Assembly: GCA_011009095.1 (NCBI GenBank)
Contig: VTPC01008544.1
Location: 37,779 to 101,778, forward strand
Direction: 5' to 3'
Length of the DNA: 64,000 nt
Source of the DNA: Ignelater luminosus
Taxonomy: Eukaryota; Arthropoda; Insecta; Coleoptera; Elateridae
Numbering within the stretch: position 1 is the stretch's first letter; each line of letters opens with the position of its first letter. This document shows positions 54,593 through 64,000 of the stretch, piece after piece. A program made the translations under genes and the position numbers. Under the pieces are notes generated by a model. That model saw only the letters and a list, made by a program, of their open reading frames with translations. It made no database searches and was not told the DNA's origin.

Positions 54593-55886
54593 TTATAGTC
54601 CTTCCAACAACTCTTTGTGTCCAACCGATCAAGGAAGCCGCAACTTTGAACATTCTATGACTTGACAGTGTTTGGTTATAATAATTTAAAATTGGAACAA
54701 TAATAATTTTCTATAACAGTTGTTTTTGTTGTCCATGTTAGAAGTGCAACGTTGCAAATTTGTTCAACTTCATATGGAGTATTACCTTACTTGCGTTAGG
54801 CATAGATTTTATTATAAAATGTAATATTAATAAATGAAGTTAAATTAACGACTTTAAATCAACACAACTTTAATAATTAATTGAGCTAAGAATTCTTGGT
54901 TTTTTATCACAACAAAATAAATTTGATGGAACACAAAACCACTCTCTTGTTGAGTTATCCTTGGCGGTTTGATTCCACCCGAAGTCCGGTGGGAAGTAGG
55001 TACGGCAGCTAAGTCGCCTTAACGTTAAAACAAGGGAATTACATCACTACGCTTTGAAATGCACACAACGGACTATTTTATAAGTCGAGTATTTTAAATT
55101 GTGCCAAATTAGAATTCTTTAATACACAGTTCATATGTTTGTATCTGCTGGGTTCTTAAAAAAGGCAATAGAATGGTTTATTTTACTTTTAATAGTCAGA
55201 ATCTCTATGGAAACGAATAATAAACATACCAATTGAAAATCTAAATAAAGATACTCTTTTAGTAATAGAAAAACACAAATATGAATTAATAATGCATATG
55301 TACCATCGTATCTAAAAATATAAAATATTATTACAATAGATTAGTAAAAAAAGGTTTGAATTGTGTCAATTTAAAAGGGTTAAACAATGTTACTAAATAA
55401 GAGAATAATGCAAAACAAATGTGTGTAATAAGCGAAAGCAGAACTGTTAAATTATTTCATGCGCACTATCAAGTATTTCAATTCATTGATTCTAACAATA
55501 ATGTTATGTTACAATCGAGGTTATAAAATTGAAAATACGAAGTATCCAGCTTTCATTGTAGTCATTCGTAATTTCTAACTGACATAATTCTGTGAATAAA
55601 TTTATGTTTGTTATTCGACAGCAGTAGAAAAAGCTCGTTATAATTATATTTTACGGTCAGTAAATTGGCATGTTGAGTATAGGGTGAAATTTAACGTCGT
55701 TATTATTGGTAGCTGAAAGCCGGAAAATCGGTTGTCAGTTGTTTATGACTATGATGCAGAAACCTATTACATCATGTTTGTTCAAAGGTTTCAGAATTAA
55801 TTAATAAGTTTTCTTAATTTGTTTGTTTTTTATTGAAAAAGGAATTAATTGCGTAGGCAGGTTTGGAATATTTTTGTTTTATGTAG
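54593..55886. other. AT-rich DNA, nothing firm
   Basis: A GC-richer stretch at 54,960-55,025 has no assignable motif. A GCGTTAGGCA word near 54,794 recurs near 45,888 in the BEL/Pao flank, which may reflect shared LTR ancestry. Confidence 0.35.
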
Positions 55887-55932
55887 AAAGAACAAGAATT
55901 ACTGAAAAATACCGCAAGATCGTTGACCTGAA
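55887..55932 (+). CDS. Candidate 46-bp internal exon
   Basis: A TTTTTGTTTTATGTAG acceptor and a GAA|GTAAGT donor bracket 46 bp. With two leading bases the open frame reads RTRITEKYRKIVDL, more coding-like than the surroundings. Its ending phase does not join directly to the exon at 61,801, so intervening exons would be needed if they share a gene. With one short exon and no homology recognised, this is speculative. Confidence 0.25.
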
Positions 55933-56536
55933 GTAAGTTATAAATTGCTACTCAAACATTTATGAAGAGGAGATTTTTAATTTTTAATTGTTTTTTTCCT
56001 GGGAAATATCAACCGTGTCATTAATTCCTTATAAATAATTAAACTCAAAACTGGATGGAATTATAAATGTTAGAAAATTTGAAAACTTGAGTGAGAAGGG
56101 TCGACAGATTTATAGGTATACCTCACATCACTCGCGTTTGCGAATCCAGGTAATATAGGTTAATTTGTGATAAGCAAAGCCTAGAGCTGAAGGGAAACGA
56201 AATATTTAGAAGCACTGTTAAAGCCGCTATTTGTGGTGTAAATTACATTGCCTTTAAAGTGATTTAAGTGCACCTATTAAAACACGTAGGTTGATATATA
56301 CAGAATTTACAGGAATGATTTCTGCATATATACGTAAATACAAGAACAGAACCCATATAGAGTAAAATACCTGTGCGAAGGTTAAACTTATTCTATACAC
56401 ACTAATTAACTATGTGTAGGAATTATACATTAATAACACAGGCCTACAATTGAAATTTTAGTTAAAAACAGGATCAGATTATAATCTTATGTTGGTACGG
56501 TGATTTCAAATATCAAATCAAATTTTTCCCTATCAC
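55933..56536. other. AT-rich DNA, nothing recognised
   Basis: Possible intron sequence if the exon at 55,887 is real. Confidence 0.3.
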
Positions 56537-59015
56537 CTTAATAATAATAATACCTTAATAATAACCTTTATTCTCAACAGCTACATAGCCAATTACAGAG
56601 AATTACAATAAATCTAAAATTATGTGCCGCGTAACAAAGTTAAAAACATATCAAACAAAAAATTGTAAATATCAGTAATAATACACAACAGAGAACAACA
56701 AATTAAAATACAAAAATTGAGCGAAGCTGCTTGAATAGGACAAATACAACTGTATAAAATGTCATTCAAATAAAAGACATGGACTAGAATCTAAACACCA
56801 ATGTCAATATATATAAATAATAAAATATCAAATGATTTCAAAATATTGTAAATAATCCTTACGTGCGATAAATAAAATATACTAGGAGTATTAAATAATT
56901 ATCTTTCACACAAAAATTCAAAATACACAGAATTAGAATACAACATTTAGCTATAAAATAAAAGTGTAAAATTAAAATAATTGTAAGCAATAAAAAGAAA
57001 GTTTTATATCAATACATAAATATTAATAGTATAAAAAGAATCACAGGCTTTAATAATAGAAGAATACGTGTCGCTAAATAAATCAAATTTATATCTTTTT
57101 GAAAAATCATTAACATCATTCAAAACTGTAGTAATTGGTGAACATGTCTTAAAAGTTCTGAATGGTACATTTTTTATTCGACATCTAATGTTAGGAACAA
57201 TAAAACTGCACTTATGTAACAACTGTTCACAGTCGATTTGATAGTGGAGAGCTTTATAAACAGTAGTGATTGAAATTAACCTGCGCCTAGTCTCTAATCT
57301 TTTCATTTCAAACTTTTCAAGCTGAACATTGTATGCTACGTGATGTTTAAAATTAGGGAATATCCCATACTTTCGATAATAGAGATGCCTCAAAAAGCAT
57401 TTTTGAACTTTCTCCACAATATCAATATCCATAAAAGACCTAGGAGCCCAAATTACAGCGGCATATTCCAATTTCGAAAGTACATAAGCATTATATAGTA
57501 GCAAAGTAGTTTCCGTAGAAAAATCTTTACTGTTTCTAAGTACCCATCCTAACTTCCGATTGGTCTCTTTCGCACATTCCTCAATATGACGACTAAATTT
57601 TAGTTTGGAAGTAAATATTACACCCAAATCTTTAACTTCAGTTACCTTCTGCAATGTAACGTAACTCCCATTATCGTGTAATTGTAAGTTAGTTCAGTTT
57701 GTTTACGGCCGAAAGAGATAAATTGACATTTTTTGGTATTAAGTTGTAATTTATTTTCATCATACCAGCTTACTAAACGGTTTAAATCATTCTGAAGCAC
57801 TATACAGTCTTGATTATTATTTACTTTTCGAAACAGTCTAACATCATCTGCATATAATATTTCACTGGATGTGATGCAGCGAGGCAGATCATTTATAAAT
57901 AATAAAAATAATAAAGGGCCTAGCGTTGACCCTTGTGAGACCCCCGACGTTGGAACGAAATTCTCAGAAAAAATATGATTATAACGTACAGACATTGATC
58001 TTTCAGTTAAATAAGATTTAAAAAATTTGAGCAATTTATCACTAAAACCAAACGCCTTGAGTTTGCTAATAAGAACATTAAAATCCACTTTATCGAATGC
58101 TTTTGCAGCGTCTAAATAAACGACATCAGTTTGTAACTTATTATTTATATTTTCGGAAATAATATCTGTAAAGGTTAGTAAACTTGTAACTGTCGACTTT
58201 TTAGGAACAAATCCATGTTGATATTTACTAATTACAGTTTTAACATGATTATAAATTTGCAAATGTAAGACTGCTTCGAAAATTTTACTAAATGTATTTA
58301 GTACAGCCGCAGGACGATAATTTTCAACCGCGTTAGTATCGGCGGACTTATGAATAGGTCTGATCCAGGCTTTTTTAAGACGAGTTGGAAATTTGCCTGT
58401 ATCTAAACTTAAATTAAAGATCGCCGTTAACGGTTCAGACAGAAACTCGGATAAACCCTTGATTAAATAAGACGGAATATTATCTTCACCAGGAGAAGCA
58501 CGCGGTTTTAGCTGCTTAATGGCTATTGTCACCTGATCTATGGATATATTCCGAATATTTAGACACTCAGTTCCGTAATCTAATTGGAAGTTATTATTTG
58601 TTGTATTAGTATTATCTTTAGAGTAGACCGAACTGAAGTATTTGGCAAAAGCAGAAACTATCAACTTATCCCCGGTATATATGACATTATTGTGAGTTAC
58701 CTGAAGTAATAATCCCCCTTTTTTATTCCTCGCTCTAATAAAATCCCAGAATGTTCTTGGATTAGCCCGTATATCTAATTGAACTTCTTGTAAATATCTC
58801 TTGCGTGCATTTTTAATTAAATTCTTAATATCCTTCCGTAAAGTATTGAATTTGAGTTTAAGGTTACGATTTAAATTATTGGTTTGTAAACGTTGCCTAA
58901 CTTTCCGTTTCTCCTTAAGTTTTGTTTTTATATTATTATCATACTACGAAGGATAATTACGCGACTTATTGGTTATTGTCAGGTTTTTCCGCTGTGCTCT
59001 ATTTTTGTTTTACAC
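56537..59015 (-). mobile_element. 5'-truncated Jockey/CR1-like LINE
   Basis: The element reads on the minus strand from about 59,015 to 56,537. It includes the end of the endonuclease-RT linker, a complete reverse transcriptase and a C-terminal domain, then about 460 bp of 3' untranslated sequence ending in GAATAAAGGTTATTATTA and further ATT units (56,537-56,580). A 3' end made of short tandem repeats, and loss of the 5' part including the endonuclease, are typical for CR1/Jockey-like elements. Target duplications were not identified. Confidence 0.82.
57004..58990 (-). pseudogene. LINE reverse transcriptase, one frameshift and one nonsense change
   Basis: From the N-terminal side: RNYPS-stop-YDNN (58,944-58,946, TAG where the family has Trp in YPxW), LIKNARKRYLQEVQ, ANPRTFWDFIRARNKKGG, and on through LKPRASPGEDNIPSYLIK, KKAWIRPIHKSAD, NYRPAAVLNTFSKIFE, QHGFVPKKSTVTSLL, YLDAAKAFDKVDF, SGVSQGSTLGPLLFLLFIN and the catalytic box ILYADDVRLF, then NTKKCQFISF. 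Near 57,655 a one-base shift separates this from KVTEVKDLGVIFTSKLKFS and LSKLEYAAVIWAP, the C-terminal part, which ends at 57,004. All reverse-transcriptase blocks and both catalytic Asp pairs are preserved. The order and the ASPGEDNIP and kDLGVIF motifs place it in the Jockey/CR1 group. Confidence 0.9.
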
Positions 59016-59204
59016 ATTTGAAAATTCTTGAAAGTCTTTAATACATTTAAATGCTTGAATTGTTAGGATTTAGGATTTCCAGATACCTTCATGTCATTAG
59101 CATTCTGTGCATATAATGACACTGACCCGATAATACCTACTTAAATTCTTCTTTTGAAAGCAAATAGCAATGATTTGTTAGTTGCGCGTGTGGCAGTAGT
59201 GAGC

Positions 59205-60890
59205 TCTCAGCCGGTCGTGTAATTTTTATTCTTTGGCTTCCTACACATTTTAATCGCAGTGAAGAGAATATGTACATGGTGTCTACTACTAAAAAATGTA
59301 TCAATAGTACCGATTCTCTCTGCTACATTATTTTGGCATGAAACTTGGAGATTAGGACAAGTTGTGGGCTCCTCATAAAGTGTGTAAACAGTGCGTGGGA
59401 AATTTAAGACAATGGGGCAAGGAAAAACGCCAAAAATTAGCTTTTGGCGTTTCAATGATCTAACGTGAACCTAAAAACCATGTCGATGACTGTTATTTTT
59501 GTTTAGTTCAGGTTTCGGTTTATAATAAGAAAAATAAGAAAAAAAATTGTGTATCCAAATCTCGACTCGGCTATTCGACCAGTACCTTATTCCTATGAAA
59601 TACCTGCGCCAGCTTTTAAGGAGCTTTCTTCACTTGAGGATGAGAACGATCAGGATATGCTAGACGCTCTTGAGGAGCAAAACCTGGATGTTAATTTTGA
59701 CAATAAAAATCTAATTTCTAAGTTTGGACTTCAACGTTTTACTCAAGCGGAATTGAACCACCTAGTAAGAGATTTGGGTCTATCGAAAGAATCATTGGAA
59801 CTGCTAGCTTCAAGATTAAATGAAAACGACTTACTGGAGAAAGGTACGAAGATAACTTTTTATTGTAGCAGGGAAAGTGATTTTGTACAATATTTTAAAC
59901 ACAAGTGTGGGTTTGTTTATTGTAATAATGTGCCAGGTTTGCTAAGTGAAATGGTAGTTAAACAATATCACCCAAATCAGTGGCGTTTATTTATAGACAG
60001 TTCAAGCAGAAGTCTCAAGTGTGTCTTGCTACACAATGGGAATGTGTATGGTTCAATTCTTATTAGTTATTCAGTCCACTTAAGGGAAACATACGAAGAC
60101 ATTAAAAATGTTTTGAATTTTTTAAAATATACAGAGCGTAACTCTATCATCTGTGTGCATCTTAAAATGATCAATTCTCTACTTGGATTTCAAAGAGCAT
60201 ACACAAACTTCCCGTGTTTTATTTGCCTCTGGGATAGTCGAGCAAGAAACCAACTCTGGAGTCAAAAAGAATGATCTCAGACGTTGGAGAAAATAATGTT
60301 ATAAACCAACCATTAGGGGACAGAGAAAAAATTATTTTTCCACCTCTCCACATCAAACTAGGTCTTATGAAGCAATACGTTAAAGCTTTAGATTTGCAAG
60401 GCGACTGTTTTCAGTACATACGTGAAAACTTTTTACGACTTAGTTACCAAAAAATTAAAACCGGAGTTTTCGATGGACCGCAAATTAGAACTTTAATAGG
60501 AGGCCCAAATTTCATCAACACTATGAATGAAATTGAGAAAAAGGCCTGGACTTCGTTCACGATGGTTGCCAACAATTTTCTTGGAAACAAAAAAGTGTGC
60601 AATTATAAAGATTTAGTGGAAATAATGCTTGAGAATTTCCACCACCTAGATTGCAACATGAACATAAAGCTTCATTTTCTAAATAGTCATCTTGACAGAT
60701 TTTCCGAGAATTTAGGTGCGTAAGCGATGAGCAGAGTGAAAGATTTCATTAAGGTTTAAAAACTATGAAAGATCGGTACCAAAGACGATGGGACACTCTT
60801 GTAATGGTCGACTACTGTTGGAATATTCAAAGGATTTGCCAAAACAGACAATACAAAAGAAAGTGCTATAAGAGGAAATTTACTTCCTGA
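59205..60890 (+). pseudogene. Decayed gene of a repeat-borne protein family of unknown function
   Basis: One protein can be followed through several frames: near 59,215 CNFYSLASYTF; 59,328-59,440 FGMKLGD, stop, DKLWAPHKVCKQCVGNLRQW; 59,460-59,520 REPKNHVDDCYFCLVQV; then the open frame 59,549-60,274 (YPNLDSAIRPVPYSYEIP ... FPCFICLWDSRARNQ); after a shift 60,271-60,723 (INQPLGDREKIIFPPLHIKL, GLMKQYVKALD, GPQIRTLIGGPNF, SHLDRFSENLGA); after another shift SDEQSERFH, stop, GLKTMKDRYQRRWD and DYCWNI to a stop at 60,888-60,890. CxxC pairs (CKQC, CYFC, CFIC) suggest zinc binding. I recall this family as many near-identical uncharacterised proteins in arthropods, Hydra and fish, implying a mobile element, but I know no assigned activity. 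At least three stops and three shifts are present. Confidence 0.6.
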
Positions 60891-61800
60891 TACGTATGTT
60901 TTAAATTGTTATTTTTTATAAATATCTTTGTAATTCTTAAAAGCTGTAGCATTATTATTACGTATGTAATTGCCGTACATAAATAACAAAAATGTTATAG
61001 TTGTGTACTTTATTTATTGTATGTCAGTTATCAATAACTTGTCCGCTTTTAGTATGATTTTCGGAATCAGCGTACCCAAATTAGTAAAAAACAAGTCTCA
61101 TTTATAAGTCAGCAAAATCGTGTTGACCAGTGAAATTTTTTATTGATTGACGTAACAAACTTAAACTTTAAAGAAATAACTTTTTAGTATAATTCTTTTT
61201 AAATAATTCTTACTATAAACATAAAAACTTCAAATGCGTATTTGGCAGGCAATGAAGTTATTCATACAACTTTTATTTTTTTTACGAAAATTGTTTGGCG
61301 AAAGGAATGATCGTTGTAAAAACGAAGTCGAATTTAAGAATTTAAACTCGCAGATCTGACGGAATAAAAGCATAAAAATTTAGTTCTTCTCTTCTTCCCC
61401 TAATTTGAAATAAATTTAAAAGAACGTAAGCAGATTAGAGATGCATAAAGCTTTTCTGTCGAGGCTGTTTTTTTATTATCTGCTTTACAAAAAGGACTTT
61501 TATTTACAAATACGCAATTTTATCTTACAATGACTAAAACTATAAACAACTGCTTTGCTTAATTCTTATGTTGTTTGTTTTGTAGTTTTTAAAATTGTTC
61601 GTCCTAAAATTGCTTTAAAAATTATTTACATACATTAAGATTGCTTTAAAAGTAAAGAAACGCGTAAATAAAAACAAAGAATTAGTTTCATTTTATTGTA
61701 ATTTTGTAAATGTAACTACAGTAGCGTGAAGAAGTCTCGGATTACGCTAAGAGTCGAGGAAAATTAAATTCTAAATTCTCTATTTTTAAATGTTTTCCAG
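60891..61800. other. AT-rich DNA preceding the terminal exon
   Basis: No gene found. It ends in a polypyrimidine stretch and TTTTCCAG, the acceptor of the next exon. It could be the intron of that gene. Confidence 0.35.
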
Positions 61801-61988
61801 ATATTCTTTCTCTATGGGCAGAGGTAGCCCACAATAATTTTATAAATAAAAACACAGCTAAAGTTGTGATTAAAAAAAGAAATATAATTGGAAAACAAAT
61901 TTATCTCTTATTACAAGATTATATGGACAATTTAAAAGAGGAAGAAAACTTGAGGATTACAAAATACAAAATAAAAGTACTTCCTTAA
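61801..61988 (+). CDS. Probable terminal coding exon of an unrecognised host gene
   Basis: After the acceptor TGTTTTCCAG (61,791-61,800) and two leading bases, 61 codons are open: ILSLWAEVAHNNFINKN, then KVVIKKRNIIGKQIYLLLQD, then YMDNLKEEENLRITKYKIKV and LP, stopping at TAA 61,986-61,988. The composition (Trp, charged heptads, few AT-biased runs) is coding-like and there is no lesion. The middle is predicted helical and basic, followed by an acidic patch. I do not recognise the family and no upstream partner exon is certain. It could alternatively be the last exon of a transposon gene, but no element motif accompanies it. Confidence 0.5.
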
Positions 61989-62148
61989 GTTTGTGATTAT
62001 TATTTAATTTTCTCTACCGGTTTCGTTCATAAAACATCATCAGAAGAAAAATTCATATTTAACCGATAATTTTTTTCCTGATGATGTTCTATGAACGAAA
62101 CCGGTAGAAAAAATTAAATAATAATCAAATACTTAAGGAAGTACTTTT
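61973..62148. repeat. Large hairpin (about 75-bp arms) overlapping the stop codon of the terminal exon
   Basis: Left arm 61,973-62,051 begins AAAAGTACTTCCTTAAG and includes CTACCGGTTTCGTTCAT and ACATCATCAG. Right arm 62,071-62,148 carries their complements in reverse order (CTGATGATGT, ATGAACGAAACCGGTAG, CTTAAGGAAGTACTTTT). The loop is about 19 bp. Pairing is near-perfect with a few mismatches and a one-base bulge. The left arm contains the last four codons and the stop codon. Confidence 0.92.
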
Positions 62149-62239
62149 ATTAACTTATCCAATACATACGTACCTTAAGCCATGGATCTTCAATACATAC
62201 AAATTGCAAAATATTACTTATACGTATCTACACTGTTGT
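62149..62239. other. Short AT-rich spacer
   Basis: Nothing recognised. Confidence 0.3.
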
Positions 62240-62830
62240 TAATATTTGATTGATTAGATCTATCTGATTGCACTGTCCAGTTCATTCTAATAATTGTATT
62301 TGGCAATCTTCTTTTCAAAACAAGTCTTTTCTACTAGGCTACATCTTAATCTGCAGTACCTTAGGATACCCTGTGGTATTCATCATCTCAGATACGATAT
62401 ATGGCCGACCAACTCCTTCGGCAGGCATACAACACTGTACTATGACAGTATGAAGTACACATTTTGGTGGATTTCTCTCTCCAGGAAATCTTGCTAATAT
62501 TAAAGGTTGATTCGTCACTGAATAGTACCTTCTGTCACCGCTCTGTAGTTTAGTTTCTAGTTTCTTAGCTTACTGCAGATGAAAGTGTCTTTGCTTATAG
62601 GAAACAAGCAGCTTCTGCACCCTATTATAACTTAGTTAGACTTTTATCGGCCAGGCTCGTTTTTCTTAGAGCAGCATCATCTCAAACTGTGGTTTTCCTT
62701 GGTCAGCCACTGATAACTCGAATAACTGAAGTCTGATTACATTTAACTTTGGCGGCTATTCCACGACTAGAAATACTTTCTATGACGAAAAATAAATTCC
62801 CGCCGCTTGTGTTGTTGGGCTTGTATACGT
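62240..62830 (-). pseudogene. Tc1-like transposase remnant
   Basis: Minus-strand pieces in order: RGIAAKVKCNQTSVIRVIS (helix-turn-helix with the SxxTVRRxL-like run), RKTTVRDDAALRKTSLADK-like basic segment with a stop, then VLFSDESTFNIS, the first catalytic block (W-SDES-F) of Tc1 transposases, followed by PPKCVLHTVI and EGVGRPYIV (the GxGxLxxI block). The second and third catalytic blocks were not readable. Multiple stops and shifts are present. The frames seen on the plus strand here (62,268-62,497) are shadows of this remnant. Confidence 0.6.
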
Positions 62831-64000
62831 ACTTACAACATAACTGGAATTTAGCCGATAGATAACTTCTTATGTGAAGACTCCATTGGATTTAAAAAAA
62901 AAATGAGCGGAGACATTCTTAATGTATGTAATAATAACTGCTAGACAACTAGAGGTAGTTAGGCTAAATATGTCAAAAATGTGTATTCATTCTACATTTT
63001 TATACCACTATAACATTATAAAAGTATCGATACTGATTTGATGTTTTCAGATTGTTTTTAATATTAAACAAATTTTAAAACGTATTGAACTTTAGTGTTC
63101 TAATCTTTTCCATTTGGATATGAATAGTATAATAAAAATTTTTTTGTTTTGCTGAGCCGCGCTGCTGGGAAAGTATTTAAAACTTATGGTGACGAGTTTT
63201 CATCTTGTATACGGATGGATAACTTAAGACGTTTTCATCGTTATTTACTTACTTAAATTAAATTTCACCTTAAGCATAAGTTTGAGAGAAAGTTAAATTA
63301 AAACCATTTTGACTTTGTTTTGAAATATCTTCACAACTTATTAGATTTATTTGGATTCTAGGAAAATTTAATAAAGGTAACAATTAAAGCACGTTTTGTC
63401 AAAGCTGTTCGCTTAAAAGTTTACAATTTTAAAACTTAAAATCACCTGTGTTACTATATTTGTTTTGAGTCAGGTTTTAGGTTAGGTTCCTAGAGAGAAT
63501 ATCTGTATATCGTATGATTTACCTAATTAGTCAGTTGGTGGCCTAGGTCAGAGGAAAGAATAAATTGCAACAAAAATGCACAAATTTAAATTAAAGATAG
63601 CACTTTTATGAAACTTTTGATATTCTTAGTTCTTTTAGTTGTTATATAAATAATGGCATATTTCGAAAGTAAAGTATGTAGCTTTATTTACTTAACAAAC
63701 GGGACACTACTTTATGAACAGCCCCTACATATTTACAAATAGCCAATCCGATAATGAATTTATATTTTTGGCAAATATGACTATAGTAATTATATAACAT
63801 TTATAAGAAAAAATAATGATGCTGACAAAATCTAAGATTAGAACTGTAATTGATTTTATTATAAAACTAGACGCCATAGAAATGCAACATCTTTGGGGAA
63901 TTAATAATTTTTGAATAAATTACATATGTTATATGTTATAAAAACATCAGCGCATTTACAATATATTTTTTATGTTTTTGCCCGTTTCAATATGGACTTC
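62831..64000. other. AT-rich DNA to the window end, nothing recognised
   Basis: No motif-bearing frame or repeat boundary. A GCCGCGCTGCTGGG patch near 63,157 is an isolated GC-rich word. Confidence 0.4.

Noticed and set aside
59207-59455. 82-codon minus-strand frame
   Set aside because: It is the antisense of the N-terminal part of the decayed uncharacterised gene, which reads consistently on the plus strand.

Overview
The window is AT-rich eukaryotic DNA with almost no intact genes. It looks like an arthropod, probably insect, intergenic or intronic region filled with old transposable elements. The evidence is: several mariner, Tc1/IS630, Ginger-type and hAT-type elements; decayed Jockey/CR1-like and RNase H-bearing LINEs; a BEL/Pao retroelement with an env-like gene; scattered copies of a CACCCTGTAT motif that I associate with insect repeats; and short coding blocks flanked by spliceosomal sites. 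There are no operons, ribosome binding sites, rRNA genes or CRISPR arrays. The species cannot be named from sequence alone.

Layout. 1-8 kb: a frameshifted YqaJ-like nuclease tail, then mostly featureless AT-rich DNA with a short LTR-like match, an ACT microsatellite and a GC-richer island. 8-20 kb: an unrecognised frameshifted coding patch, two long copies of a non-coding repeat family (11.4-13.7 and 18.4-19.9 kb), and between them a nearly perfect mariner (14,787-16,076) broken by one stop codon. 20.4-22.3 kb: a foldback element with ~600-bp inverted arms around a 43-residue CxxC protein fragment. 25-29 kb: three 28-bp palindromic tandem repeats, a textbook hAT MITE with 8-bp target duplication, a LINE reverse-transcriptase remnant and a Tc1-like remnant. 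29.6 kb: one C2H2 zinc-finger exon of a probable host gene. 30.1-32.8 kb: a complete Ginger1-like DNA transposon with ~220-bp terminal inverted repeats, a TATA target duplication, and an intron-containing but frameshifted KRBA2-like integrase gene. 34-39 kb: a nested inverted-repeat block, a tRNA-like sequence, and a LINE remnant with RNase H. 40.5-48.7 kb: a cluster of broken transposons (two IS630/Tc1-type, two mariners, a BEL/Pao Pol end with an env-like gene, a LINE scrap). 49-55 kb: a TA-flanked MITE, a third copy of the non-coding repeat and a tandem duplication. 56.5-61 kb: a 5'-truncated LINE and a decayed gene of a family I recall as widespread in animal genomes and uncharacterised. 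61.8 kb: a probable terminal exon of a host gene, with a large hairpin over its stop codon. 62.2-62.8 kb: another Tc1-like remnant.

The elements do not cooperate; they are layers of independent insertions. Each transposase that could be read has a clear inactivating lesion. The most useful points for follow-up are the Ginger1-like element with its spliced KRBA2-like gene, the foldback element with its CxxC fragment, the uncharacterised repeat-borne protein at 59.2-60.9 kb, and the two or three spliced host-exon candidates. Family assignments rest on motifs read by eye and remembered family features, with no database search.
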